A DNA stretch of 64,000 nt from Lewinellaceae bacterium. GTDB taxonomy: Bacteria; Bacteroidota; Bacteroidia; Chitinophagales; Saprospiraceae. Under the pieces are notes generated by a model, which had not been told where the DNA came from, did not search any database, and saw only the letters and a list, made by a program, of their open reading frames with translations. This document shows, in pieces, positions 1 to 8,500 of this stretch. The stretch covers positions 124,001 to 188,000 of the forward strand of contig JACJYN010000002.1 in NCBI GenBank assembly GCA_020636095.1, written 5' to 3'. The translations under genes and the position numbers were made by a program. The first letter of the stretch is position 1. Every line of letters starts with the position of its first letter.

Positions 1-338
1 AGCTTGAACTTTGCCGAACATCGAAAATAGATAAATTAGTTTGAAATTAAAACGAACTAACTTTGAAAAAGTTTGAACAATTACGAAGCCTAATTGATTT
101 TTTGATAATGAATTTGGCTTTTTTTAGAAAAAATTCACTTTTTAAACCCTCTCTATTTTTTGGTCCAAAGCGCGCTTTAAAAAATTATATTTTCATGAAT
201 ACCGAAAAGCTAAATAATATTCTTCTTTGTGGAAAAGCAATTCAATACAGGAAATGGGAAAAATGAAAGTAGCATACTCCAAAACCAAAGGAAGGGACGG
301 TCGGTTTTGGCTACCCAAAATTCCTTATTTTTACCCCA
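1..338. other. AT-rich spacer, no gene recognised
   Basis: This stretch is much richer in A and T than the rest of the window. Its only open frame, about 67 codons at 63-266, has a low-complexity Lys/Phe/Leu composition and no recognisable motif, so I do not call it. It probably holds the promoter of the flavoenzyme gene that starts at 339, but no box stands out. Confidence 0.5.
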
Positions 339-1517
339 ATGGCACCAACACACAAGATTCTCATCATCGGCGGCGGTATCTTTGGCATCACAGCCGCAGT
401 GGAACTCAACCGGCGCAGGCACGAAGTGCACCTTTTCGACCCGGGCCCCCTCCCCCACCCCAGGGCGTCCTCCACGGATATCACTAAAATGGTCCGCGCC
501 GACTATGGCGCGGATGAATTCTACACCACCCTGATGCTGGAAGCCTTCCGGGGCTGGGATCAATGGAACCGGGAATGGCCCCGCCCCCTCTACCATCAGG
601 CCGGCTTTCTGCTGCTTACACATCGACCGATGGAGGCTGGCAGCCTGGAGTTGGAAAGCATGCAGGTGCTGCGCCGCAAAGGCATGGAGGTACAGCGGCT
701 GGGGCCGGATGAACTCCGAAAGCGCTTTCCACAGTGGAACGCCAACCGCTACGCCGACGGCTACTACAACCCTCGGGGTGGCTGGGCGGAGAGTGGCAAC
801 GTGGTTGCCCAATTGGTGCAAATAGGCAAAGAGGAAGGCGTCCGCATCCACGAAGGTAAAGGGCTGAAACATTTTCTGGAAAATGGCGGCGCGGTGAAAG
901 GCATTTTTACCACCAACGGGGAAGTACACCACGGCGACTACGTCATCCTGGCCGCCGGCGCCTGGACGCCCGCCTTTCTGCCCGAACTGCAGGATCGCAT
1001 GCGGGTCAGCGGGCATCCGGTATATCTATTCCAGCCCAAAGACATTTCCGCTTACCGGGGCGAAGTATTCCCCGGATGGTCTTCCGACATTTCAAAAACC
1101 GGCTGGTATGGCTTCCCGGCACAGGCCGACGGCATAGTGAAGGTGGCCAACCACAGCAAGGGCCTGGAGGTGGATCCCCGGGAAGAACACGATGTGCCGG
1201 AGGCATTCTACCCAAAACTCCGGGAATTCCTCGCCGGCCACCTGCCTGGCCTGCTCGGCGCGCCCATCACCGCTACCCGCCTGTGCCTCTACTGCGACAC
1301 CTGGGACGGCGACTTTTACATCTGTCACCATCCCGGCAGGCCGGGGCTGGTGGTGGCTGCCGGTGGCAGCGGGCATGGTTTCAAGTTTGCCCCGGTGCTG
1401 GGCGGCATCATCGCCGATGTCGCTGAAGGCAAAGAGAATCCCTACGCCTATCGCTTTCGCTGGCGGGAGAAGGGGGAGGAACGGGCGGAGGCGGCGCGGA
1501 GTTGGGGAGAGTTGTAG
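339..1517 (+). CDS. FAD-dependent oxidoreductase, sarcosine oxidase (DAO) family
   Basis: This 392-residue protein is a predicted cytosolic amine or amino-acid oxidase of the DAO superfamily. It opens with a Rossmann dinucleotide motif (IIGGGIFGITAA, residues 9-20) and ends with the FAD-contacting block AAGGSGHGFKF (340-350). The segment RLCLYCDTWDGDF around Cys316 lines up with the cysteine that binds FAD covalently in monomeric sarcosine oxidase (CMYTxTPDxHF), so covalent flavinylation is likely. The length matches monomeric sarcosine or N-methyltryptophan oxidase. The substrate cannot be read from sequence. No operon partner is seen; the gene is followed by a hairpin-forming spacer and a convergent gene. 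Confidence 0.85.
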   Translation: MAPTHKILIIGGGIFGITAAVELNRRRHEVHLFDPGPLPHPRASSTDITKMVRADYGADEFYTTLMLEAFRGWDQWNREWPRPLYHQAGFLLLTHRPMEAGSLELESMQVLRRKGMEVQRLGPDELRKRFPQWNANRYADGYYNPRGGWAESGNVVAQLVQIGKEEGVRIHEGKGLKHFLENGGAVKGIFTTNGEVHHGDYVILAAGAWTPAFLPELQDRMRVSGHPVYLFQPKDISAYRGEVFPGWSSDISKTGWYGFPAQADGIVKVANHSKGLEVDPREEHDVPEAFYPKLREFLAGHLPGLLGAPITATRLCLYCDTWDGDFYICHHPGRPGLVVAAGGSGHGFKFAPVLGGIIADVAEGKENPYAYRFRWREKGEERAEAARSWGEL

Positions 1518-1612
1518 AGAAGTGGGAAAGCGGAAGTGCGAAATCGGAAAGCGGCGCCTCATTCACTGGCCAGTCGCTTTGCTCATGTCCGACTTCGCAC
1601 TTCGTATATATC
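1517..1612. repeat. Spacer hairpin of degenerate GGAAGT-type words
   Basis: Between two convergent genes the sequence repeats words such as GAAGTGGGAAAGCGGAAGTG. The left arm (about 1530-1550) is an imperfect reverse complement of the right arm (about 1588-1606, TCCGACTTCGCACTTCG). It could act as a bidirectional terminator. Other spacers here have the same architecture built from different words. Confidence 0.5.
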
Positions 1613-2219
1613 ACTTCAAAAACTCCACCTCCCTGATTTCCTTCCGGCCGTAGTAATCCTTCGCCCTGGGCGAATAATACTCCACGCTTTCCACTTTCAC
1701 CTGTACTTTACTGCCGATCACTTTGGCAGGTTCGCTGACAAAGCGTTCGGAGCCCTTAAAGTAGCGGAGCCAAAGCAATTTTTGGGAACGGCCCTGTTCG
1801 TCGGTAATGGTGACGGTGGCGAACTCTTCCCCATCGATCGATTTAACCGTGCCGGTGATCACCTGTAACGCAGCAGGAGCTGCCTGCATTTGGGTTTGTA
1901 CATCAGCCACTTTCATGAGCACTGTCGGGCACTTAAAAGCCATCTTCATGCCGATCTGCTCCCCCAGTTTGTTCATAGCGGCCTGGTCGCCCGGGTTGAG
2001 GTTGCCGAATTCTTTCTGAAACTCATCCGGGTATTTACCCACGGCTTCCATGATGCAGAAGCCAAGCTGAACCTGAAGCTGCTCCTGGGTCATATTGTCG
2101 ACATCTTGCTTGGAGATACAATCGCAGGAGGCGTCCGCCAGTTTGTCCATGAGGTCCTGGGCGGCGAGGGGCAGGCTGGTGAGGGCAGCCAGAAGGATCA
2201 AAGAAAAAAGTGCTTTCAT
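1611..2219 (-). CDS. Secreted hypothetical protein
   Basis: This 202-residue protein starts with a clear signal peptide (MKALFSLILLAALTSLPLAA, cleaved near AQD), so it is exported. The mature N-terminal half (about 25-110) is helical, with a cysteine pair in ASCDCISKQ and further Cys in GFCIM and FKCPT. The C-terminal half (about 120-200) looks like a small beta domain (TGTVKSIDGEEFATVTITDEQG). I do not recognise a named family; similar two-part secreted proteins occur in Bacteroidota. It is a single gene, convergent with the flavoenzyme. Function unknown. Confidence 0.7.
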   Translation of the reverse strand: MKALFSLILLAALTSLPLAAQDLMDKLADASCDCISKQDVDNMTQEQLQVQLGFCIMEAVGKYPDEFQKEFGNLNPGDQAAMNKLGEQIGMKMAFKCPTVLMKVADVQTQMQAAPAALQVITGTVKSIDGEEFATVTITDEQGRSQKLLWLRYFKGSERFVSEPAKVIGSKVQVKVESVEYYSPRAKDYYGRKEIREVEFLK

Positions 2220-2702
2220 TTCGATTGAATTATTTTGGCTGCAAGATAGGAGTATTTGTGCATTATTACCCGGTCGGCCAAGCGGGTGTGCATTTGTCGC
2301 TTAGTACTCTGTAAATTAAATATCTTCTGCTTCTGAACGTGTCTTTCCGCCCCACCCGTCGTCTCGTCCTCGCCTTGATAGCTAAGGCTATCAGGCTCCC
2401 TGCCGGCTTGCGCAGCAGGCGGGCGGGCGTTCCTCGGTTAGAACGAAAATACATCGTTCATAAACGAGAATTTACTATTCAGCATGGGGTCTGAAATACG
2501 CCTGACGCAAAATTTTGTAGACTTTTTCCCGCTGGAACCCCTTCTCATTCCCCTTGGAAGGGGAAGGGCGGCTTACAAAATTTTGCTTGAGGGGTCAAAT
2601 CACCACGATGCTCACCTAAAACAAGATTTTAGGTGAAAGACAAAAAAATATAACCGATGCTCAAGGGCATCGCCAAGAATTATCCCCATAAAGACGAAAA
2701 GT

Positions 2703-4066
2703 TTAGCCAAACAGTTCAGATTCTTTTAGCTTTAACTTTTCAATAGTTCTTTGAATTTGCTTGATTTTTTGAGTACGTACTTTTTGTTGGTATTGCTCCA
2801 ATTGCTGTGGCCTGTAGGCTTGCTTCCTTTGGGCCATGTTGTAAACGATGATGGCCAATTTACGAGCCGTTGCGGTAATAGCGGTGCCTTTACCATTTTT
2901 AGCGGCCATACGCCAATAAAAATGAGCCAGCGGGTTGTCTCTTTTTTTAGACACTCCGATGGCAGCTTGGCGAAAAGCTTGCCGGAGGCGGCTTTTATTC
3001 TTCCGTGTTTTGCTGGAAAGGATTTTGCCGCCACTCACTTTTTTGTTTGGGCATAAGCTGAGCCAGGAGACAAAATGCTTGTCGCTTGGAAATTTGGACA
3101 AGTCCATTCCCACTTCAGACAACAGCGTGAGGACAAGGTGAAAACTGACTCCATCTATTTCCAGTAGATCTACCCCATCACTAAGTTGATAGGCATAGGT
3201 TTCTACTTGGAAGTTGGGGGCATTTTTCTGGCGCCGCTTTTTTTTTTAGGCTCATAAACCAACTCTGCTTGGTTGGTTTGTTGAACCCGCTGTTGCAGCA
3301 AGGCATCTATTTTCTCATCGCATTCTTTTAATTGTTGGCGGTGATACTCGTACATCTGCCAGTGCTGCTTGAGCTCAAATAAGTGGCATTCCTGCCAAAA
3401 ACCTGTCAAGGCTTTGGCAATCGTTTCCTTGTCGGCTTTAACCCGCCTGTCGGCTAACAGGGCTAACTTCTTACCATCGCGCTCGCCGGACAGGATGGCC
3501 TGGATAATAGCCGTTCCACTTTTACCTGTAATGTCGGATAAAACAACAGGTAAACGGATATTCATCAAGGTCAAACATTTCTGCATCCTGTTGACACATT
3601 GAGATGCTCCTTCAATGAGCCGCTTGCGGTGGCGCACATAAGTACGTAACTCTTCGGTAAAGTGATCGGGTTGAAAACTGGCCGGCAATAAGCCAACGCT
3701 GTGCAGCTTCCATATCCACTGGCTATCTGATAGGTCAGATGGTTTCCTGCCCCGGATATTCTTCGTAAAAGAAGCATTGACCAAGTAGGTTTCCATGCCA
3801 TAGGATTGCAGCATGACAAATACATGCTTCCAGTAAAAACCGGTACTCTCCATCGCCACAGTTGTGATGCCTTGTACCTTCAACCACTGGCACAACTTGT
3901 GCAAATCTTCGGTAAAAACACCGAATTCTTTGCTTTGGCCTTCCAACAGGCCCATGCTTACCCAGTGGGAACGGCTACCTACATCTATACCTGCCGCGTT
4001 GGGGTTAACCAGCGAAAAATTGATTTGGCTTTCTGCTTTTGCCATTTCCAACTGCTTTGCTGGCAA
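2703..4066 (-). CDS. IS110-family DEDD transposase, split by a -1 frameshift
   Basis: This is the recombinase of the insertion sequence. The first frame (4066-3203, 287 residues) carries the RuvC-like DEDD part: GIDVGSRSHWVSMG, AMESTGFYWKHV, and RKPSDLSDSQWIWKLHSVG with two Asp. The second frame (down to 2703) carries the Tnp_20 part with FVSWLSLCPNKKVSGGK, whose Ser is the expected nucleophile. The frames differ by -1, and a run of ten A (sense strand, 3247-3238) lies just before the stop of the first. Reading -1 from that run gives continuous IS110-like sequence into the second frame. Either slippage makes the full protein, or the gene is broken, or the run was miscounted. Confidence 0.85.
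3238..3247 (-). other. A10 slippery run in the IS110 transposase
   Basis: There are ten consecutive A on the coding strand, in zero frame CCT AAA AAA AAA AGC. A -1 shift, or one extra A in the transcript, joins the DEDD half to the serine half. The zero frame stops at TAG 34 nt after the run. The IS1182-like transposase at 16874-16883 has the same arrangement. Confidence 0.6.
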
Positions 4067-4312
4067 ATAACTGGCCGGATAAGCCCGATTTTAGGCTGTT
4101 TAGTCTCACCTACGGGATAAGTTGGTAGCATCAACCTTCACCAATATGCATCTTTGCAAGATCGGGCTCGGAGTAGACTGAATATGGGGTTGTAGGACGC
4201 CAATGCAAAACTCAAACTCTTTCCGGCTGGCTCTTTGCCATAGGTGAAAACCTCAAGCTATTACTTTACCGACTGTTTTTCAAGCTTATTTCAATGAACT
4301 CTTTGGGGGAGA
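4067..4312 (-). ncRNA. Candidate bridge RNA of the IS110 element
   Basis: This is a 246-nt non-coding segment between the element end and the transposase start. In transposase orientation the insertion target is TATTC-AG-CATC. The segment contains, 5' to 3', TATTCAG (4184-4178, identical to the left half plus core), then GATGCT (4132-4127, complementary to core plus right half), then TAGGTGAG (4112-4105, identical to the transposase-distal element end). AGCCCGAT (4082-4089) and ATCGGGCT (4161-4168) can pair as a long-range stem. Target guides preceding donor guides is the order known for IS110 bridge RNAs. RNA ends are not defined. Confidence 0.55.
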
Positions 4313-4352
4313 CTGAATAGTTACAACGAGAATTTACTTAATTTACAGAGTA

Positions 4353-4547
4353 CTTAGGGGCCGGAGGAAAATAAGTTCCTCATTTCAGGCGAGCTATTTT
4401 TTTGCCAGGCAACCTGCCCGCGAGGCGGCCGAGCAGGCAGGGGCGCGAGGAGGGAAGATAGCCGGAGCTACCTGACCGACGAGCAACGCAGCATGGCGGA
4501 AAAAGAGCCGTATCAAATGGGGAAGTTATTCTTCTCCGGGCCCTTAG
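4353..4547. repeat. Core-palindrome element, copy 2
   Basis: This 195-bp palindromic element has ends CTTAGGGGCCGGAGGAAAAT and its near reverse complement (to CCGGGCCCTTAG). The centre reads TAGCCGGAGCTA, flanked by GGCGCGAGGAG and GAGCAACGCAGC. It shares its CTTAG end with copy 1, so the two form a tandem. A shorter relative is at 47201-47330. Confidence 0.7.
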
Positions 4548-4571
4548 CAGAAGGAGAGGGTTGGAAAAGCA

Positions 4572-4815
4572 ACCGTTATATTTATAATGACTATAAAGGT
4601 AATGATTACATAAATAATGATGTTACTATTTAGCATAAGGCTATGGATGCCTCTGGTGCGAAATTTTGTAAGCAAACCTTCCCCTTTCAAGGGGAATGAG
4701 AAGGGGTTCCGGCAAAAAAAGCCTACAAAATTTCGCGCCAGGGGTTAAATCACCATGATGCTGAATAGTTACATAATGATTATAAATAGCACGATTACTT
4801 TTGTAACGACTAAGA
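4572..4815. repeat. AT-rich array of TAATGATTATAAA-like words
   Basis: Degenerate repeats of TAATGATTA/TATAATGACTATAAA occur at 4572-4621 and resume at 4773-4815 after the MITE. The MITE duplicated ATAATGAT from this array. The words resemble the array at 18300-18412. The role is unknown. Confidence 0.5.
4622..4772. mobile_element. 151-bp MITE, copy B (intact)
   Basis: Terminal inverted repeats GTTACTATTTAGCAT and ATGCTGAATAGTTAC are flanked by the perfect 8-bp duplication ATAATGAT (4614-4621, 4773-4780). The interior is an imperfect palindrome around CCCCTTTCAAGGGG, and nothing is encoded. Sequence is identical to copies C and D. Confidence 0.9.
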
Positions 4816-4910
4816 GGATGTTTGGAGCTCATCGCGCAGAGACAATGCCTGTCTTTGAAAACTACCTGTAAAAGCACCTCTTTGGTCCGTGAAACCGTAC
4901 GCCTACCCCC

Positions 4911-5357
4911 CTACTCCTTAATCCCTTTCTTCATCTCCTTCTCCCGTTCCAGTATAATGGCGAGGTTGTTGCTCCGAAGGGTATCCAGCGTATGGTCGCG
5001 GATCATGACGAAAACGGCGCGGATGCCGCAGGTGGCTTCATCCTGGCATTCATCGCAAGGGCCATAGTAGTTGAGGGAAACGCAGGGCAGCAGGGCGATG
5101 GGCCCGTCGAAGAGGCGCATGATGGTGATCAGGTTGATATCTTCGGGTTGGGCCTGCAGGAAATAGCCGCCGTGCCGGCCACGCTTACTCCGCAGGATGC
5201 CTGCATTTTTGAGGTCCAGCAGGATCGCTTCCAGAAATTTGTGGGGAATACTTTCGTGTTCAGAAATCTCCGAAGCCAGCACCGGCCTGTCTTCATCCTT
5301 GTGGCGGGCGATGTACAACAGTGCGTTGATGGCGTATTTTGATTTTTTAGAGAGCAT
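4911..5357 (-). CDS. Rrf2-family transcriptional regulator
   Basis: This is a 148-residue DNA-binding regulator. The N-terminus is a typical Rrf2 winged helix (MLSKKSKYAINALLYIARHK; recognition region LASEISEHESIPHKFLEAIL; wing RSKRGRHGGYFLQ). A cysteine cluster C-x8-C-x2-C-x5-C follows at about residues 91-109 (PCVSLNYYGPCDECQDEATC). That region binds a metal or Fe-S cluster in relatives such as IscR, so sensing of redox state, iron or cysteine status is likely but not shown. No iron-sulphur or cysteine genes lie beside it. The C-terminal Lys/Glu-rich tail is unremarkable. Confidence 0.85.
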   Translation of the reverse strand: MLSKKSKYAINALLYIARHKDEDRPVLASEISEHESIPHKFLEAILLDLKNAGILRSKRGRHGGYFLQAQPEDINLITIMRLFDGPIALLPCVSLNYYGPCDECQDEATCGIRAVFVMIRDHTLDTLRSNNLAIILEREKEMKKGIKE

Positions 5358-5427
5358 AGGAGTCGATTATAACCTGAAATATAGGGAAGTTTTCAGGGTT
5401 GCAGGGTGATAAATGTCACAGGAAAAG

Positions 5428-5525
5428 GGAATGAAGGAATGATTGGCTGAATACGCTACTACTTCCTTCATTCATTCATTCCTTCATTCCATGCAATCAT
5501 TCATTCCTTGCATTCATTCCTTCAT
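5428..5525. repeat. ATTC-word spacer hairpin
   Basis: Left arm GGGAATGAAGGAATGATTGG and a right arm of repeated CATTCATTCCTTC words can pair. It overlaps the end of the trehalose synthase gene and lies upstream of the Rrf2 gene. Similar ATTC words recur at 41600-41637, 49370-49490 and 58798-58845. Confidence 0.5.
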
Positions 5526-8500
5526 TCCTTTTTTCTTCTCCAGAAACCCCTCCATCGCGTACAAGACCCCTCGGATGGGTATGCGCAGCCATTCCGGGCG
5601 AGCATTCATTTCGTAGCTTACTTCGTAGATGGCCTTTTCCAGGATGTAGGTCCGCAGCAACAGTTTCATAGACGCCTCATCTTCGGGGATGAAGCTTTGG
5701 CCCTTTGCCGTCTCCAGGTAAGCAGAGAGGAAGTATTGGCTAACGTAATGGAACCACTGGTTGGCCCAGGTTTCGAGCAGCGGCATATCTTCCGGCCGGT
5801 AGTTCTGGTTGAGGACGAGCTGCCCGTAGGCGGCGTAGTGGAAGGAACGGATCATGCCGGCCACATCCTTAAAGGGGCTCCGTTTCAGGCGGCGTTCACT
5901 GATGGAGTGCATCGGCTCGCCCTCAAAATCTATGATAAAGAAGTCGCGCCCGTTGTAGAGTACCTGTCCCAGATGGTAATCGCCGTGCACCCTGATCTTG
6001 GTAGCTTCGATCTTGCGGCTGTAAATTTCAGCGAAGCACTCCAATATATCCTCTTTGATGTCGAGTATCTTTTTCACCTCTTCTGCGATATGTTCAGGAA
6101 GAGACTTCACACGCCGTTTCAGGCCTTTGAGGGTTTCGTTGGCCAGGCGCCGGTGCTGAGAGTATACGGAGCGCTGATAATGCTGGGTGAATCGCTCCGG
6201 CGTAAAATCGGATTCGGCCGTACTGGAGGCCAGGGCCATGTGCATCTCTGCCGTGCGCTGCCCCAGGAGGATGGCGCGCTCGGCCGTCATGCTGCCAATG
6301 AGTTTCTGCAGCCGATCCGGAGTATTTTTGAAATACAACGGGCTTTTTTTGGAAAGCGCCGGCGCCGGTTTATCCCGTTCTACCTTAGTCAGTACTTTCT
6401 CGTAATAGCGGTTCAGTGCCTCGAGCATCATGGTCCATGCCTCGCCCTGGTTAGGAATCTTATTCTGGAGCAGGCCCAGGATGGTGTAGGCCTTTTCCGA
6501 ACTATTCTCAAACTGAATCCCCCCTCCGTAGCGCGGAGAGTTCTCAAACTTTGTCCGCTCCGAAAGGAAGCGCACCAGTTCCAGGTCGGGGTTGATGTCG
6601 ATATCGAGTTTGCGGTAGATTTTAAAGAAGAACTGCCCGTTGTAGATCACCGACGTGTTGCTTTGTTCAGCCTTCAGCACCTCAGAAACGATGTCCTCCT
6701 TTTCCACGTCGAGGTCATCCAGAATTTTGCCGGACTCGAACACCAGTTGCCCGCCGATGACATTGACCCGGGCGTTGCTCTTAATCGACCAGAACAGTTC
6801 ATTTCGGAAGGCTTCCTCGTAGATGGCATCGATAATGATCCCTTCCCCGGAAGGTGTTTTGATGTAAGAAATAACACTTTGGTTCTCGTTTTTCAGGAAG
6901 CGCACCATCCGTTCTGCATTGGTGACGATGGTCACGGGCAGGAAGTAGGTTTCAGGGAGGCCGTCGGTGTAACGGATCGTAATATTCAGAAAATAGGCGG
7001 AAACATCATCGACTGTAATACTGGGGTAATGGCTGATATCGATGGAAACGATCTTCTTGGATTTGCCCCCGAACCAACGGCAGGACTGCATATAAGCCGG
7101 CAGTATCTTTTTCTCGAAGCGGCGTTTGGTGGTGTAATTGTCAAAAAAATCGGGCCATTCCACATCCGCTTCCAGGTCGGCGATGGCGCGTTCCTTGGGG
7201 ATGTCTTCGTGGTCCTCCGTTTTTTCCATCAGGAACCAGTGGTAACCGTAGGGGCCCAGCGTGAAATGGTAGGGGCCTTCCTCCACCTCAAAGAACTTGT
7301 TCTGGCTCAGAATCTCCACCGGGCGGATGCCCTGGAAGCGCTTGAGGTCCAGCTCTACTGCCTGAGAATATTTGGAGAGGTTGGCCAGCACCAGGATGCT
7401 CTCCCCTTCGTAGGAGCGGACGAAAGACAAGACCTTGCTGTTGAGGGAATCGAGGAATTCGGTTTTGCCATGGCTAAAGGCTTTCAGCCGTTTGCGGATG
7501 GCAATGATATTTTTCATCCACCACAAGAGGGACGTGGAACTACGGCTTTGCAGCTCCACGTTCACCGCTTCGTAGCGGTAGAGGGGGTCTTGTATGACGG
7601 GCAGGAAGAGCTTCTGGGGGTTAGCGGAAGAGAAACCGGCATTGCGGTCGGAATTCCATTGCATCGGCGTCCGGATGCCATTGCGGTCGCCCAGGTAAAT
7701 ATTATCGCCCATACCGATCTCATCGCCGTAGTAGATGCCCGGGCTGCCAGGCAGGCTAAAAAGCAGGCTGTACAGCAGCTCGATGCGGCGGCGGTCGTTG
7801 TTGAGCAGGGGAGTCAGGCGGCGGCGGATGCCTTCGTTGAGCTTGGCGCCGTGGTCCTGGGCAAATACTTTATAGAGGTAGTCGCGTTCTTCCTCAGTGA
7901 CCATCGAGAGCATCAGGTCATCGTGGTTGCGCAGGAAGAGCGCCCACTGACAGTTCTCCGGGATAGGCGGCGTTTGTTCCAGGATATCAATAATCGGGTA
8001 GCGGTCTTCCGTCTGCAGGGCCATAAACATGCGGGGCATCAGCGGGAAGTGGTAGTTCATGTGGCACTCATCGCCTTCCCCGAAGTACTGGGCGGCCTCT
8101 TCCGGCCATAGGTTGGCCTCGGCAATCAACACCTTTCCCGGATGCTTACGATCGACGTACTGACGGAGTTCTTTGAGGTATTCATGAACTTCCGGCAGGT
8201 TTTCGCAATTGGTGCCCTCGCGCCGGAAGAGGAACGTAGCCGAAGTCAGCCGCACCCCATCTACCCCCAGGTTGAACCAGAAATCGATCACCTTGCGGAT
8301 TTCCTCCTGCACCTTGGGGTTGTTGTAGTTCAGGTCGGCCTGGTGGCTGTAAAAACGGTGCCAGTAGTAGGCTTTTGCCACGTTGTCCCATTCCCAGTTG
8401 GAAGTCTCGTAATCGCTGAAGATGATCTCGGCTTCTTCATATTTTTCCTGGGTGTCGCTCCAGATGTAAAAGTCCCGTTCCGGAGAGCCCGCCTTGGCCT

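Larger units (their letters stand above)
2611..4314 (-). mobile_element. IS110-family insertion sequence
   Basis: The element is about 1.7 kb and lies inside the MITE. The uninterrupted MITE reads GATGCTGAATAG; here GATGCT (2607-2612) is followed by the insert, and CTGAATAG resumes at 4313. Both ends therefore share only a CT dinucleotide, without inverted repeats or a longer duplication, as expected for IS110 recombination at a dinucleotide core. The end at 2613-2635 forms a 9-bp hairpin (CACCTAAAA/TTTTAGGTG). It holds a split transposase gene and a 246-nt non-coding segment upstream of it. Confidence 0.85.
2471..4324. mobile_element. 151-bp MITE, copy A, split by IS110
   Basis: The left part (2471-2612) and right part (4315-4324) join into one diverged copy of the MITE found intact at 4622, 27086 and 41638. 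It is flanked by the 8-bp target duplication AACGAGAA at 2463-2470 and 4325-4332. Its terminal repeat is TTTACTATTCAGCAT. It differs from the three identical copies at many positions, so it is the oldest copy. Confidence 0.85.
2300..4357. repeat. Core-palindrome element, copy 1 (interrupted)
   Basis: Terminal inverted repeats cTTAGTACTCTGTAAATTAA (from 2300) and its reverse complement (to 4357) bound about 195 bp of element, present as 2300-2470 and 4333-4357. The left part contains the core TAGCTAAGGCTA (reverse complement TAGCCTTAGCTA) shared with the other copies. The 151-bp MITE, itself carrying the IS110 element, is inserted near the right end. A close relative lies at 47490-47660. Confidence 0.75.

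Noticed and set aside
63..266. A 67-codon frame in the AT-rich start of the window
   Set aside because: Low-complexity composition and no motif; expected by chance in AT-rich DNA.
5428..5525. Possible CRISPR or attC-like array in the ATTC-word spacer
   Set aside because: Short 4-8 nt words without constant spacers; no integrase nearby.
5508..8111. An 867-codon open frame on the plus strand
   Set aside because: It is antisense to the trehalose synthase-maltokinase gene, has no family motif, and follows from codon bias of the real gene.
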